DNA of 50,533 nucleotides from Willaertia magna (lineage: Eukaryota > Heterolobosea > Eutetramitea > Acrasida > Naegleriidae), in contig CADWAF010000514.1 in NCBI GenBank assembly GCA_902984215.1, positions 1 to 50,533 of the forward strand, given 5' to 3'. The position numbers and the translations under genes were made by a program. Positions 40,978-50,480 of the stretch are shown one piece after another. How positions within the stretch are numbered: position 1 is the first letter of the stretch; every line of letters starts with the position of its first letter. Below the pieces are notes generated by a model. The model was given only the letters and a program-made list of their open reading frames with translations. It did not search any database and was not told the origin of the DNA.

Positions 40978-42819
40978 ATGTCTAGAATTACAGAAAGGTC
41001 CAATGTTATTACCAAAGACATTGATATTGTCAATGCAGAAGAGATGATTAGATTACTTAGACAAAGTGATAGTCAATTATTTACAGGATATGATGTCTAT
41101 CCTTCTATTTTTGATAAATTAGATGATTGTGTTAAAATTTCTAATACTTTGAAAGAAATAATTCTTTCCAATCAACAAGTGATTTTTAGTGGATGTGGAA
41201 CGAGTGGAAGATTAGCATATTTTTGTGCAAAGAATTATAATTATTGTTTAAAACAATTATTTCCAAACAATGAATCACTTCATTCTTGTTTTAAATATTT
41301 AATTGCAGGTGGAGTGAATGCACTAGTCACACCGCAAGAAGGTGCAGAAGATAATCCAATTAAAGGTAAATCAGATGTAGAAGATATTATAAATAATGAT
41401 AAAAGAGGAGGTCTCTATGTTGGAATTACTTGTGGATTGTCTGCTGCTTATGTTGCTGGACAATTAATGTATTTAAATGAAAACAAGGATAATGTAAAGA
41501 TGGATTCAGTCCTATTAGGATTTAATAATGAAGATTCTGCACGTGATTCACCAATAGAAGGTTGGAAAGATAATTTATCTTTTAAGAAAGTTGTTGAAAT
41601 TATTAAACAAAATGATTCTGAATTTATTGTGTTAAATCCAATAGTTGGACCTGAAGGAATAACTGGTTCAACAAGAATGAAAGGAGGAAGTGCTACAAAG
41701 ATTTTATTAGATGTAGTTTTTGCTGGTGCTGTTTTAGCGGTTTTAAATGATAAATTAAACATGAGAGACGTTTTATTTCAATTGTTGAGTGGTTTTGAAC
41801 AAACTGTTAGAAGTACTTATGATAATTGTAGAATGAATAATGTAAATGGTTTACCTCAATTAATAGAAATGGCAGCCCAAAGCTTAAAACACCAACAAAC
41901 ATCTGGTGATATAAGAAATGAAACAGAGGTCGGTCATATTTATTATGTTGGGTGTGATAATGCTGGCACTTTAGGATTTATAGATGCCTCAGAATGCCCT
42001 CCAACTTATGGAGCCCACGAGTTGGATGTTAGAGGTTTTTTACATAGTGGATGGAAGGATGTGTTTTGTGACAATGGTGAGGATAGAAATTTGGAAATGT
42101 CAAAGAATGGTGAATGTTTCAATATTTCATTCAACCATTTAACAAGTAATTTATTGCCTCATTTGAATGAAAAAGATTCTGTTTTCTTTATAGCGATCGA
42201 TTATTTATTGAACGAAGAGAAACTTATTGATATGACAGAAGTTTACAAGAAAGTAAAACAAAAAAACTCCAAAACTTGTTGGATTGTGATTTCTTCCCCA
42301 AAACTTGGTTGTATGTTTAATGACAAGAATAATTTACAATGTGGAAGTGTAATTTCCAAAATAGAAAATATAGGTGACAAAATTGTTACTGTGAACCTTC
42401 CTCACTTGTGCCTTTTGCCTCATTTGTTTGGCTTTGCTGAGTTGAGTTTAAAATTGGTATTAAATTCTATCACAACAGGTGCCCACGTATCCAAGGGTAT
42501 GACTTATGGAAATAGAATGATAAATCTTAAAGTTAGTAATAACAAATTATTTTTCAGGGCGGTTGGAATAGTTTCAAGTATTATGAATGTTGATGAAAAG
42601 AAAGCTCAAGAATGCCTTCTAAGGGCTATTTACGACGACAATCTACCAACGATGGATCTGGTTTCTATGCACATCAAAAAAGCTGTCACAGTAAGTAAGG
42701 TAGTGCCAATAGCTTTACTACTTGCTAGTGGTAATGTATCTAGTGTTAATGAAGCTAGGGAAAAGTTAAACAAAGAACCAGTTGTACGAAATGCCATTTT
42801 GCTTTGTAAAAAGAATTAA
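40978..42819 (+). CDS. Glucokinase-regulatory-protein/MurNAc-6-P etherase-like double-SIS protein
   Basis: The protein has 613 residues with two SIS sugar-phosphate-binding domains. The first (about 50-290) carries the family signatures FSGCGTSGRLAYF, EGAEDNP, VGITCGLSAAYVAGQL, DSPIEGW and LNPIVGPEGITGSTRMKGGSATKILLD. Conserved Glu and Ser/Gly residues of the MurQ active site are present here. The second SIS domain (about 310-500) and a helical C-terminal domain follow, the layout of animal GCKR. It might bind fructose phosphates and regulate a hexokinase, or cleave MurNAc-6-phosphate derived from eaten bacteria; both fit a bacterivore. Cytosolic or nuclear, no targeting signal. It is intronless. 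Its stop codon overlaps the stop of the coiled-coil gene on the other strand. Confidence 0.88.
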   Translation: MSRITERSNVITKDIDIVNAEEMIRLLRQSDSQLFTGYDVYPSIFDKLDDCVKISNTLKEIILSNQQVIFSGCGTSGRLAYFCAKNYNYCLKQLFPNNESLHSCFKYLIAGGVNALVTPQEGAEDNPIKGKSDVEDIINNDKRGGLYVGITCGLSAAYVAGQLMYLNENKDNVKMDSVLLGFNNEDSARDSPIEGWKDNLSFKKVVEIIKQNDSEFIVLNPIVGPEGITGSTRMKGGSATKILLDVVFAGAVLAVLNDKLNMRDVLFQLLSGFEQTVRSTYDNCRMNNVNGLPQLIEMAAQSLKHQQTSGDIRNETEVGHIYYVGCDNAGTLGFIDASECPPTYGAHELDVRGFLHSGWKDVFCDNGEDRNLEMSKNGECFNISFNHLTSNLLPHLNEKDSVFFIAIDYLLNEEKLIDMTEVYKKVKQKNSKTCWIVISSPKLGCMFNDKNNLQCGSVISKIENIGDKIVTVNLPHLCLLPHLFGFAELSLKLVLNSITTGAHVSKGMTYGNRMINLKVSNNKLFFRAVGIVSSIMNVDEKKAQECLLRAIYDDNLPTMDLVSMHIKKAVTVSKVVPIALLLASGNVSSVNEAREKLNKEPVVRNAILLCKKN

Positions 42820-45800
42820 TCCATTAATCCAGAGTAATCCTCTTGTGTACTTGTTGTAGAATCTTTATCACTCATTTCTTCCAAAGCCCTTATTTTTTCT
42901 ATTTCTCCTTTTAGCAAATTGATTTGGCGTTGACTGAGTTCATAAAGTTGCTGCGATTTAAGAAGGGCATCTTCTGTTTTTTTCTTCTCAGTTTCAAGCT
43001 GCTTCAACTGTTCCTCATATTTCAATGATACAGGTTGTTCGTCCGTTTTAGCTAATTCATCCTCTAAGGTTTTCTTTTCTTTCATAAGTCTAACGACCTC
43101 TTTGTAAACAGGTTGGAACGAAGCACTCATATCATCAAGTACAATTTCTTGGAATTCTTGGTGCACTTCTTTAAGATTAATCATTCCATTCTTTAGTCTT
43201 CCTAACTCCAACTTTAGTGATAAGAGGTTTCTTTGGAGTAAATTCTTAGAATTTTGGAGCTCTATTATTTCTTTTTCTTTTGTGTCTACTTCAGCTTCCA
43301 ACTCTTCTATATACTTTAAATAAGTATTTTGGTCCAAAAGGGTCCCATCTCGACGATATATTTGATTTTTGAGTTCACCTATTGCCTTATCTTTCATCAT
43401 TAATTGAGTTTCGTAACCCTTTTTAAGGCCGTCTATAGTCAACAATAAATTTTTCTTCTCTTCAGAAACTTCTTCTATTTCTTCCTTCAAACTTGTTATT
43501 GAAGTATTTAAGGTCTTGATTTCCTCTTGTTGCCTTTGAATTGAAGTTTTACTTTGTTCTAGTAAAACTGAGGATTGTTTCCTTACACCTTGTTTTTCCT
43601 GTTCAATAAATTTTATTTCTTCTTCTTTCTTAGCTTTCTCTACCTCTAATATGTTTAATTGATTGGATAGTAGTTTCTGGGCTTGTTCATAATCTTCTTT
43701 CATGGTAAAATATTCCATTTCCAAATCTTTGTATCTTACTTTAAATAGTTTCAATTCTGACTCAGCTTCTGAAAGCTGTTTTTCTAAATTTGTTTTAGCA
43801 GAGGTAATTATTGAAACCTCTTTTCTCAATAACGCAATTTCATTAGCACTAGCCTTGCTCATATTTACTAATTTTTCTGATTCAATCTTTAATTTTGATT
43901 GTAATTGTTCTAATTGACTGTTTAAGTCTTGTTTTGACGAATTAAGGCTCTCTATCATTCTGTTTTTTTCATCCAATAAATTTTCTAGTTCTTTTATGTG
44001 TAAACTTTTATCTGTTTCTACTCTTGTTCTAAGGTCTTGTAGTTGCTTGAGGTATTGCTCTTTTGACTCTTGTACTTGTTGAACCAATTGTGCATCCTTT
44101 AGCTTCATCTTTTGCTCAATTTCTTTGTATCTCTTTTCCCATTCAGCTGCTGTATCCGAAAGCTCCATAGTTTTCATTTTAAGACCATCTATTGATTTGT
44201 CTCTGACCTCAATTTCAGTTTGAAGGTGCTTAGCTAATTGTTCTTTTTCTTTTTCCACTCTTTCAAATTTCTGTTGTAGTATGAGACATTCTTTTTCAAA
44301 GGTCTGAAGTTTAATCTCTTTTTCTTGTACAGTGCTGTTCAATTGGCTGTGTAAACCTTCATTGTTGCTCTGGAGGGTGGAGAGGTTATTCTTATACTTT
44401 GTAAGCTTTTTTCTAAATTTTTCTAATAAAGCGGATTTTTCGTTCAATTCATTCTTCAGTTGGCCAATATTTGTACCTAGTTCTGAATCGACTTTTTTCT
44501 TCTCCTCTAATAAATCATCAAGTTGCTGCCTTATATATATAATTTCATTTCTTAATTGATCTCTTTCACTTGAAATATTTTTGGTCGTGTTTAAAAGATT
44601 TTGATACCTCTCTTCGGTTGTCCTTTCTCTTTCTTTGTTTTCCTCTACCAACATTTTATATTTTTCTTCGGCCTCAATTTTTTGTTGAAGAACTTTGTCA
44701 ATTTTAGATCTAACTTGTAGTTGAAATGCCTCAATTTGTTGGTTTTTTGATTCTATTATTTCCTTGTATTTGTCGACTACGGCCTGTTTTTCCTCAATTA
44801 TCTTTCCAAAGTTTCCAGAGTCTGTCTGGAGCTTTTTGGCTAATTCCTTCTCTCTTATTCTTACCTCTTCTAATTCCTTCTTTAGCAAAATTCTTTCTTT
44901 TTCTATTTCTTTCTCACTAGTTAATTTCTCCAAGCTTAATTTGTGAAGCTGAGAAACTTCTTGAGATAATATTTCATTGTTATTCCTTAAAGTTCTATTT
45001 TTCTCCTTTAAATTAGAAACACTGGTCGTCAATTCATCACAAGTTTCCACTACTAATTTCACTTTTCTTATCAAATCAGTTTTTGGGTCACTGTAAAAAT
45101 TTTTAATAGGAGAATTGTTGACAAGCCCACTCGTTTCATTGACTATCCTTTCTAGCTCAGTTAAGGTTTTTTTGTTAGATTCTAGCTCTGTGTTCATCAT
45201 GCAATTAAGGCTTATAGTGTATGCAAGTGAATCCTCTAATTCTTTTTCTCTCTCAAGTGAGGAGTCTAATAGTTGTTTAAGTTTGTCAAAATCTTGATTG
45301 TGAGAAAAGCATACGGACTCCTCGTTCTTGAGGACAGTATTTAATTCTTCGTAATCTTTAAATATCCTTGTATAAAGTTGAGAAGCCTTTGCAATGTCTT
45401 CTAGAGAAGGAATTTTTGATCTGTCACAATTCACCACCCTTTCCAGTTCCTCAAATATTACTTTTTGCCTTGAAACTACACTAGTTATGTTTTCTATGAC
45501 CGATAGTGCTTTAAAATGTTTTTGTTTTGACTTACACAACTCGTCTCTTAGTTCATTTATTTCCGGAATTGAATTTTCTCCAGATTTCAATTTTTTGAGT
45601 TCAGTATTAACATTCGATATCTTCCTTTTTAAGTTGTCAACCTCTTTTTGATAATTAGCAGTTATCTTTCTTTTTACTTTTTCTCTTTCTTTCTCAATTA
45701 GCTTTTCTAAAACTTGTTGAGACAATTCGCTCTCTTCGTGTCTTTTGGATAATTCTATTAATTTTGTTCTAAGGGATTTGATTTCATCTCTTAATAACTC

Positions 45801-46375
45801 TCGTTCTTTTACAACCTTTTCGTTTTCTTCTTTCTTCTTGGCTAAATCGTTTTGTAATTTTGAAGTTATTTTTTCTGCCTCTAATTTTTCTTTTGTTGAC
45901 TTTTCAATCAACTTTGCTTTCTCATTTATATTTTCTTCAACTTTAGACTCTAAAATATTAACTGTTTCAATATACTGTTTATCAGAGATAATACTTTTAG
46001 GAATCCTTAATGGAGAAATTGATATATCAACTGTTTTTGCTAGTAAAAAAGTTTTCTTCAAAACTTACATTCTTTGGTTTCTTTGATTGAGGAGGTTGGT
46101 GCTAAAAAATTCTTAGTTACATCTTGCAAATCTTTTATCTCCCTAGATAAATTTTCAATGTCCTTCTTCTGTTGTTTTATCTTTCTTTTAAGCCTATCCT
46201 CATCCCTACATTCTTTTTTATCCTCATGATCGGACATAGACTGTAGTTTTAATTTTAATTTTTTCAGTTTATCATCTAATGTTTCACTTGGTTTTATTTG
46301 CTTAACAATGTCTATATCTTCTCCTTTAGATATTTCCTCTCTTCCCGAATATTTATAAAGGGGCTTGTTGGGCAT
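42816..46375 (-). CDS. Long coiled-coil protein, 1173 residues (two exons)
   Basis: Exon 1 is 46375-46069 and exon 2 is 46030-42816, joined across a 38-bp intron. Frames match only with this splice, which also removes a TTG-start artefact. The protein is almost all coiled coil from about residue 110 to 1140 with heptad-like Leu and Lys/Glu pattern. Short breaks occur near 200-215 and 430. The N-terminus (MPNKPLYKYSGREE) is not hydrophobic, and there is no motor, GRIP or other recognisable domain. A centrosome/basal-body, Golgi or nuclear-lamina structural role is plausible for this architecture. Specific family assignment is not possible from coiled coil alone. It is divergent from PCNA across 143 bp with an E2F-like site. 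Confidence 0.85.
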
Positions 46376-46408
46376 TTTTATTGATAAAGTTGTAACTTTA
46401 ACGTTATG

Positions 46409-46417
46409 TTTTGGCGC
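46409..46417 (+). promoter_or_regulatory. E2F-like site TTTTGGCGC in the coiled-coil/PCNA promoter
   Basis: TTTTGGCGC is a full match to the E2F/DP consensus TTTSSCGC. It lies in the 143-bp divergent promoter, 34 bp from the coiled-coil ATG and about 102 bp upstream of the PCNA ATG. PCNA genes in animals and plants are classical E2F targets, so the position fits S-phase control. Binding is inferred. Confidence 0.5.
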
Positions 46418-46518
46418 TATTATATAATATTAATCTTCCTTAATTTTAAGACAGTTTTGAATGCATAAGTATTTTCAATTAAAAGAATTTACAGTACAAA
46501 AAACTACACTTACCAGTG

Positions 46519-47368
46519 ATGTCTTTCAACTTGAGATTTTGTAATCCAACCCTTTTTTCAAAGGTAATTGACCTATTGGTACATTTTACAGATATTGTTC
46601 AGTTTAAGGTATCCAAAGAAGGACTTACTATCCATGCTATGGATACTTCTCAAGTAATGTTATTCGAATTAAAGTTAATTGCTAGAAAGGCTTTAACATT
46701 TGTAGGGAACAAACCAACCAGAGAAATGATATTTGGAGTGAATTTAAAAGTAAGTACATACCTTCAAGCCTTACATAATCACTTAGCTACTCAACCAAGC
46801 AACAAAAGACTTAAAACAAAATGATGAATTGGGAATAACATTCAAAGAGGACCGCATTACTCTGACGATATTGAAATTCTGTCCAAAACGGGAACTAACC
46901 TATAACATTGCTTTGTTTGACATAAATTCAGATGAATACGCAATTGAGCATTATGATAATAATGTTGAGGCAGAATTATTATTTAAAACCTCAACATTAA
47001 GTGACTTGATATCTGAGTTGAAAGGAATCGGTGAGAAAATTAGATTTTCAATTAACAACCAGAACGATATTCCATCCCTTATTGTAGAAGGTAGTAATGA
47101 ATGCATATCAGCTAAAGTAGAAGTGCATCATGACGAAAACCACTTAACAATAAGTATGAGAAATTCAGGGGATGGCCTTGTTGGTAATGTTTTTTCAGCC
47201 AAAATACTTGGTGCCATAGTGAAAACAGGTAAGATATCGGAAAGTGTGCTTGTGCAACTGTCTACGGATGCTCCCTTGAGTGTGATTTATCTATTAGAGG
47301 ATTGTGTGGGTAGTTTTAGATATTACATTGCCCCATTCTTAGAAGATAATGAAAGTGATGATGAATAA
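46519..47368 (+). CDS. PCNA: Divergent PCNA sliding clamp (two exons)
   Basis: Exons are 46519-46749 and 46787-47368, with a 37-bp intron, giving 270 residues, the normal size. The start chosen is the ATG at 46519; the codon before it is GTG. Recognisable parts are FSKVIDLLVHFTDIVQFKVSKEGLTIHAMDTSQV (PCNA: ..GFSLQAMDSSHV), FGVNLK, DELGITFKEDRITLTI, ISELKGIGEKIRFSI (PCNA: LSSIGDTVVISV) and the C-terminal FRYYIAPFLEDNESDDE (PCNA: IRYYLAPKIEEEE). A homotrimeric clamp for DNA polymerase is expected in the nucleus. The sequence is more divergent than typical PCNA, and the interdomain loop is altered. It may be a paralogue rather than the only clamp; a 9-1-1 component is less likely because of the intact C-terminus. 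Confidence 0.85.
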
Positions 47369-47441
47369 ATAGGTTTATCAATATATTTCAGTTTATTTCC
47401 AATAACCAATGATGTTTTACGTAAAGCAGAATGTATTGGTA

Positions 47442-47509
47442 TTAACGGTCGTCATCATCATTTACCATTAGAGCTAATTATCGATCGTCATCGTCATTCA
47501 CCATTAATA
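47442..47509 (-). repeat. Tandem duplication of a terminal exon (36-bp unit)
   Basis: The two 32-bp coding segments (47509-47478 and 47473-47442) begin 36 bp apart and each is preceded by an AG acceptor. Codon by codon they read TTA/CTA, ATG/ATG, GTG/GTA, AAT/AAT, GAC/GAT, GAT/GAT, GAC/GAC, GAT/GAC, CGA/CGT, TAA/TAA. Five differences in ten codons are all silent on this strand. Confidence 0.85.
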
Positions 47510-47794
47510 CTTTATTAACAATAAGTGAAAGAAAATAAATATTTACGTACCCAACATTTGTCGTATTTGAGTTGATGATAAATGTGAAACATTTACTTTC
47601 GGAATTACAGAAGAAGAGTCTTTTGAAGTTGTAAAATTATTACTTTGTATAACACCATTACTATTATTATTTAAAACAAACATATCAGAACTAAAACATC
47701 TCTTTCCGCTATTATTAGTTGTTATCAAAGATTTGTTGTTCTTTTTAACACTACGACAAATACCGCTGATGGCACGAGAAGTTATTCTATTCAT
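47442..47794 (-). CDS. Small mitochondrial-type protein with two alternative terminal exons
   Basis: Exon 1 is 47794-47551 and encodes 81 residues starting MNRITSRAISGICRSVKKNN, a basic, Ser/Arg-rich mitochondrial presequence with RCFSS as a likely cleavage region. Without splicing the frame ends MLGT-stop. A GT donor (GTACGT at 47550-47545) can join two acceptors. The first gives exon 47509-47478 (intron 41 bp) encoding V-LMVNDDDDR-stop. The second gives exon 47473-47442 (intron 77 bp) encoding A-LMVNDDDDR-stop. Both proteins are 91 residues. The two exons are tandem duplicates, 36 bp apart, that differ only at synonymous positions apart from the first residue. Function is unknown: the acidic tail (NDDDDR) may contact a partner. 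The gene converges on PCNA, 73 bp away. Confidence 0.65.
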
Positions 47795-47862
47795 TTTTAT
47801 TTTATTACATTTTATTATTTGTGGACCTTACTATTACAATTTTCAATAATTATTATTTACAC

Positions 47863-48848
47863 TTAATTACATTCTTCTTGTTTAGCAACAAGTAATGAAT
47901 TAATAAAATTTATAAAATTAGAAGCAACTTGTTCTCTTGGTAAAATAGCCTCTTCCTTACTTATAGTGACCCAAGACTCTTTTGGTTGTTTGTTAATGTT
48001 TAAAGGTCTTCTACACATTGGACAAGTACAATTTCTCTTATTCCATTCTTTTAAACATTTCTCACAAAATTGGGAAGAACAACAACCTGTTATTATTGTT
48101 GGTTTAGCATCTAAACAAATTGCACAAACTTCCTCTTCTCCTGTGGTCAATTGACTATCTGTTAATAAGCTACTTTCTAATAGTTTACTACTACTTTTAG
48201 AAAGATTATTACTATCTACAGTTTCAAGCAATAAGCTACTTGAAATATTTTCTCTATTAAATTTATTTGCTTGTTTCTTTTGGTCTTCTTCCAACATTAA
48301 TTGATGAAGATGACATTCTTTTTTCGCCTTTGAAAATAACACGTAAAATGATTTTACATTTAAAATCTTCCATATTTTACATCTTTCTTTATTTTCCATT
48401 ATATCTTTTGGTAAAACAAAGTTAGAAATTGTCTTTTCATTGTTTTCTGAAGAATGTTTGTCTTCGTTTAAACTTGTTGTTGCGAAGTGATTATAAAAAA
48501 TTAATAATTGACGATGTTGTCTTAATTGATCTTTGTTTTGATATTTAATTCTATATAAACGTATTTTAATATAATCTGAAGGGATATATTGAATTTCTTC
48601 TTGTGTTACATTTTCAAAGAAATCTCTATTATCTAATTCGAAATATAAATAGTAGTGCGGCTACAAACATTTGTAAGTTAAACGCACAACTTTTAATAAA
48701 TACTTACTGTATATAAACAATGAATTGACAAATAATTTAATAAATTTATATCTTGTAATAATTCCCCAATATTATCAGCTATTTTAATTCCCTTTGAATA
48801 AGCATTTACCATCAATTCTTGTTGAATGCTTGCTACTACATTACCCAT
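47863..48848 (-). CDS. RNF141-like RING protein (two exons)
   Basis: Exon 1 is 48848-48708 and exon 2 is 48660-47863 (intron 47 bp), giving 312 residues. It begins MGNVVAS, a good N-myristoylation site as in RNF141 (MGQ). The first 150 residues form a helical region with FELDNRDFFENV and SDYIKIRLYRIKYQN. The RING is CAICLDAKPTIITGCCSSQFCEKC...NCTCPMCRRP (about 215-260), followed by KESWV and an IL/VASNFINF helix that parallels the end of RNF141 (ESWVV...YIL). The histidine ligand of RING-HC is replaced: the ligand row reads CCSSQFC instead of C-x-H-x-FC. It is predicted to be a membrane-attached E3 ligase; activity is uncertain. A shorter start at 48399 lies inside exon 2. Confidence 0.82.
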
Positions 48849-49130
48849 CTTCAAACAATTCAAGTTGCTGTTCTTTTTTTAAAATAGAATTTGTTCGTTT
48901 TTCTTGGCGTTTTGGGCTTTTTAAATCGATTTCATTTTAGAAGATTTCTTTTTGTTTTAGAGAATACTTATTAGAAACAGAGAAAAAGGCTGGTTGAAGG
49001 ACAGTGCAACACTGAAAAGAAGGGTTTAGTTTTTATTGGAAAGGGGAAGAAGAAGGCACTCTACTTTGCAAGAAATAATTTACATAATGGAATGAAAAGA
49101 AAGGTTGTTTTTACAATTGTTAAATAAGTT

Positions 49131-50411
49131 TTAAAAGAGATGTCTTTGATGAAGTGGTATTCCAAGTTGGCTTATCAACTTGGCATTATTCTCAACAAAT
49201 GTTTCAGTACCACAAAGTAAACAAAAATCATCTTTTGTTAAATGTTTTTTAATTAGTTCGTCATCTATCTTTCCACTACTGTAATGCAGGGTTGGTAAAT
49301 TATTGTTTAATTTTCTACTTTTTTCTTCATGTGACAGTATTAACGTGTCATCAAACTCTCTACTTAATTGATAATATATGTGTAATTCAATTCCACAATC
49401 TGATAGGTATTGTGAAAATAAATTTAACTCCTTTTCTAGAATTATATCTTTAATAGTTTTACAACCATAGAGTAAAACAACTTTATGTAAAACTTCTTGC
49501 TTTGGCTCATTTGAAATTGTTTTCAATAATAAATCATTGTAATAATTTGAATAGTAATTAATTATTTGAAACATCGGTGTTATCCCACTACCAATACAAC
49601 ACATAAATAATGATTTATGTTGGTTTATTCTCTCAACTAAATTATCAACGCCAAATGGACCTCTAATAAATAATTTATCACCAATTTTCATTTTGTCTAA
49701 TTTTTGCGATAGTTTACCATTCTTATACAGCTTGAATGTAAGTTCAAAATATCCTTTTGCTTCAATATTTGTTGGTGTGAATTTACGAACCATTAATTCT
49801 CCATTTTCTTCAGTGAAACCAATTTGAATATGTTGACCTGGTTTGATGTTTAAAGATTTTGTTTTAGGTAATCGCATTGAAAAAACTTTTGTGTCATGTG
49901 TAACATGTTTAATCAAAATAATTTTAAATTCCTTGAATTCTTCTGTATCTAAAATTGGTTCCTCAATATTTGGCTGAATAGCTTTTTGTAATTTATTATT
50001 ATCAACAACAGGTACTTTAAATGCATTCTCTCTTTTCTTTTCATATGGATTAACAACATTTCTTGGAAAAGAGTTGCAAAAAGGTGATAAGAAATTCGAA
50101 GAAAATCCATTATTGCGTGCAAATTTAGAGATAATGTTCTTTTCATTTGAATTTTGGTTTTTTTCATTTAATATTCCAATTAAATACTTTTCCAAAATAT
50201 TTCTTGCCTTGTGGGAATGGTACATTGCTTCAAAACTTGAAGTACAATCTTTCCCTGCGTCTTTAAGAATTAGTTTAATTCCACCTGGATGTTCTGATAA
50301 ATAATTTGTTAAATTATAAACTTTTTGGTGGCATATAACCCAACAATCGGATTCTGAATTGTGTTTCGCCACATCGTCTCTTGTCATTAAAGGCAAATTG
50401 GTTGCAGACAT
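49131..50411 (-). CDS. Cytochrome b5 / cytochrome b5 reductase fusion (NCB5OR-like)
   Basis: The protein has 426 residues from the ATG at 50411; the open frame extends three codons upstream with TTG. Residues about 8-85 are a cytochrome b5 domain with the heme ligand motif HPGG and a second His in MYHSHKA. A linker of about 80 residues follows. The C-terminal 250 residues are a b5-reductase module: FAD-binding MVRKFTPTN (RxYTP-type), GPFGVDN, NADH-binding GSGITPMFQ, VLLYGCKT and LCGTETFVEN. It should pass electrons from NAD(P)H via FAD to heme, supporting fatty-acid desaturation or sterol steps. It has no membrane segment, so it is a soluble type. The CS domain found between the two in animal NCB5OR is not evident. 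It is intronless. Confidence 0.9.
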   Translation of the reverse strand: MSATNLPLMTRDDVAKHNSESDCWVICHQKVYNLTNYLSEHPGGIKLILKDAGKDCTSSFEAMYHSHKARNILEKYLIGILNEKNQNSNEKNIISKFARNNGFSSNFLSPFCNSFPRNVVNPYEKKRENAFKVPVVDNNKLQKAIQPNIEEPILDTEEFKEFKIILIKHVTHDTKVFSMRLPKTKSLNIKPGQHIQIGFTEENGELMVRKFTPTNIEAKGYFELTFKLYKNGKLSQKLDKMKIGDKLFIRGPFGVDNLVERINQHKSLFMCCIGSGITPMFQIINYYSNYYNDLLLKTISNEPKQEVLHKVVLLYGCKTIKDIILEKELNLFSQYLSDCGIELHIYYQLSREFDDTLILSHEEKSRKLNNNLPTLHYSSGKIDDELIKKHLTKDDFCLLCGTETFVENNAKLISQLGIPLHQRHLF

Positions 50412-50470
50412 TTTTTTCAATTTGCGTTATCATTAACCCTTACAGTGTACAAAAAAAAATTTAACAAAAA

Positions 50471-50480
50471 CCGCCAAAAA
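50471..50480 (-). promoter_or_regulatory. E2F-like element TTTTTGGCGG (minus strand)
   Basis: Reading toward the cytochrome b5 gene, TTTTTGGCGG lies about 60 bp upstream of the ATG in otherwise AT-rich DNA. It is similar to the PCNA-promoter element but ends GG rather than GC. Confidence 0.3.

Noticed and set aside
46026..46061. Separate start (MKKTF...) for the large coiled-coil ORF
   Set aside because: The first codon is TTG and lies inside a 38-bp intron with GTAAG and CAG ends; splicing joins it in frame to the upstream coiled-coil exon.
46750..46824. Short PCNA-like protein ending about 25 codons after FGVNLK
   Set aside because: This is readthrough into a GT-AG intron of 37 bp. The downstream frame carries the rest of the clamp when spliced.
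47369..47518. In-frame continuation of 49 codons after the PCNA stop, suggesting readthrough
   Set aside because: It runs antisense through the duplicated terminal exons of the next gene, which explains the absence of stops. The duplicated parts change residues on this strand but not on the minus strand.
47863..48399. RING protein starting at 48399 (178 residues)
   Set aside because: The frame is open further upstream and connects through a 47-bp intron to an exon beginning MGNVVAS, which matches the RNF141 layout.
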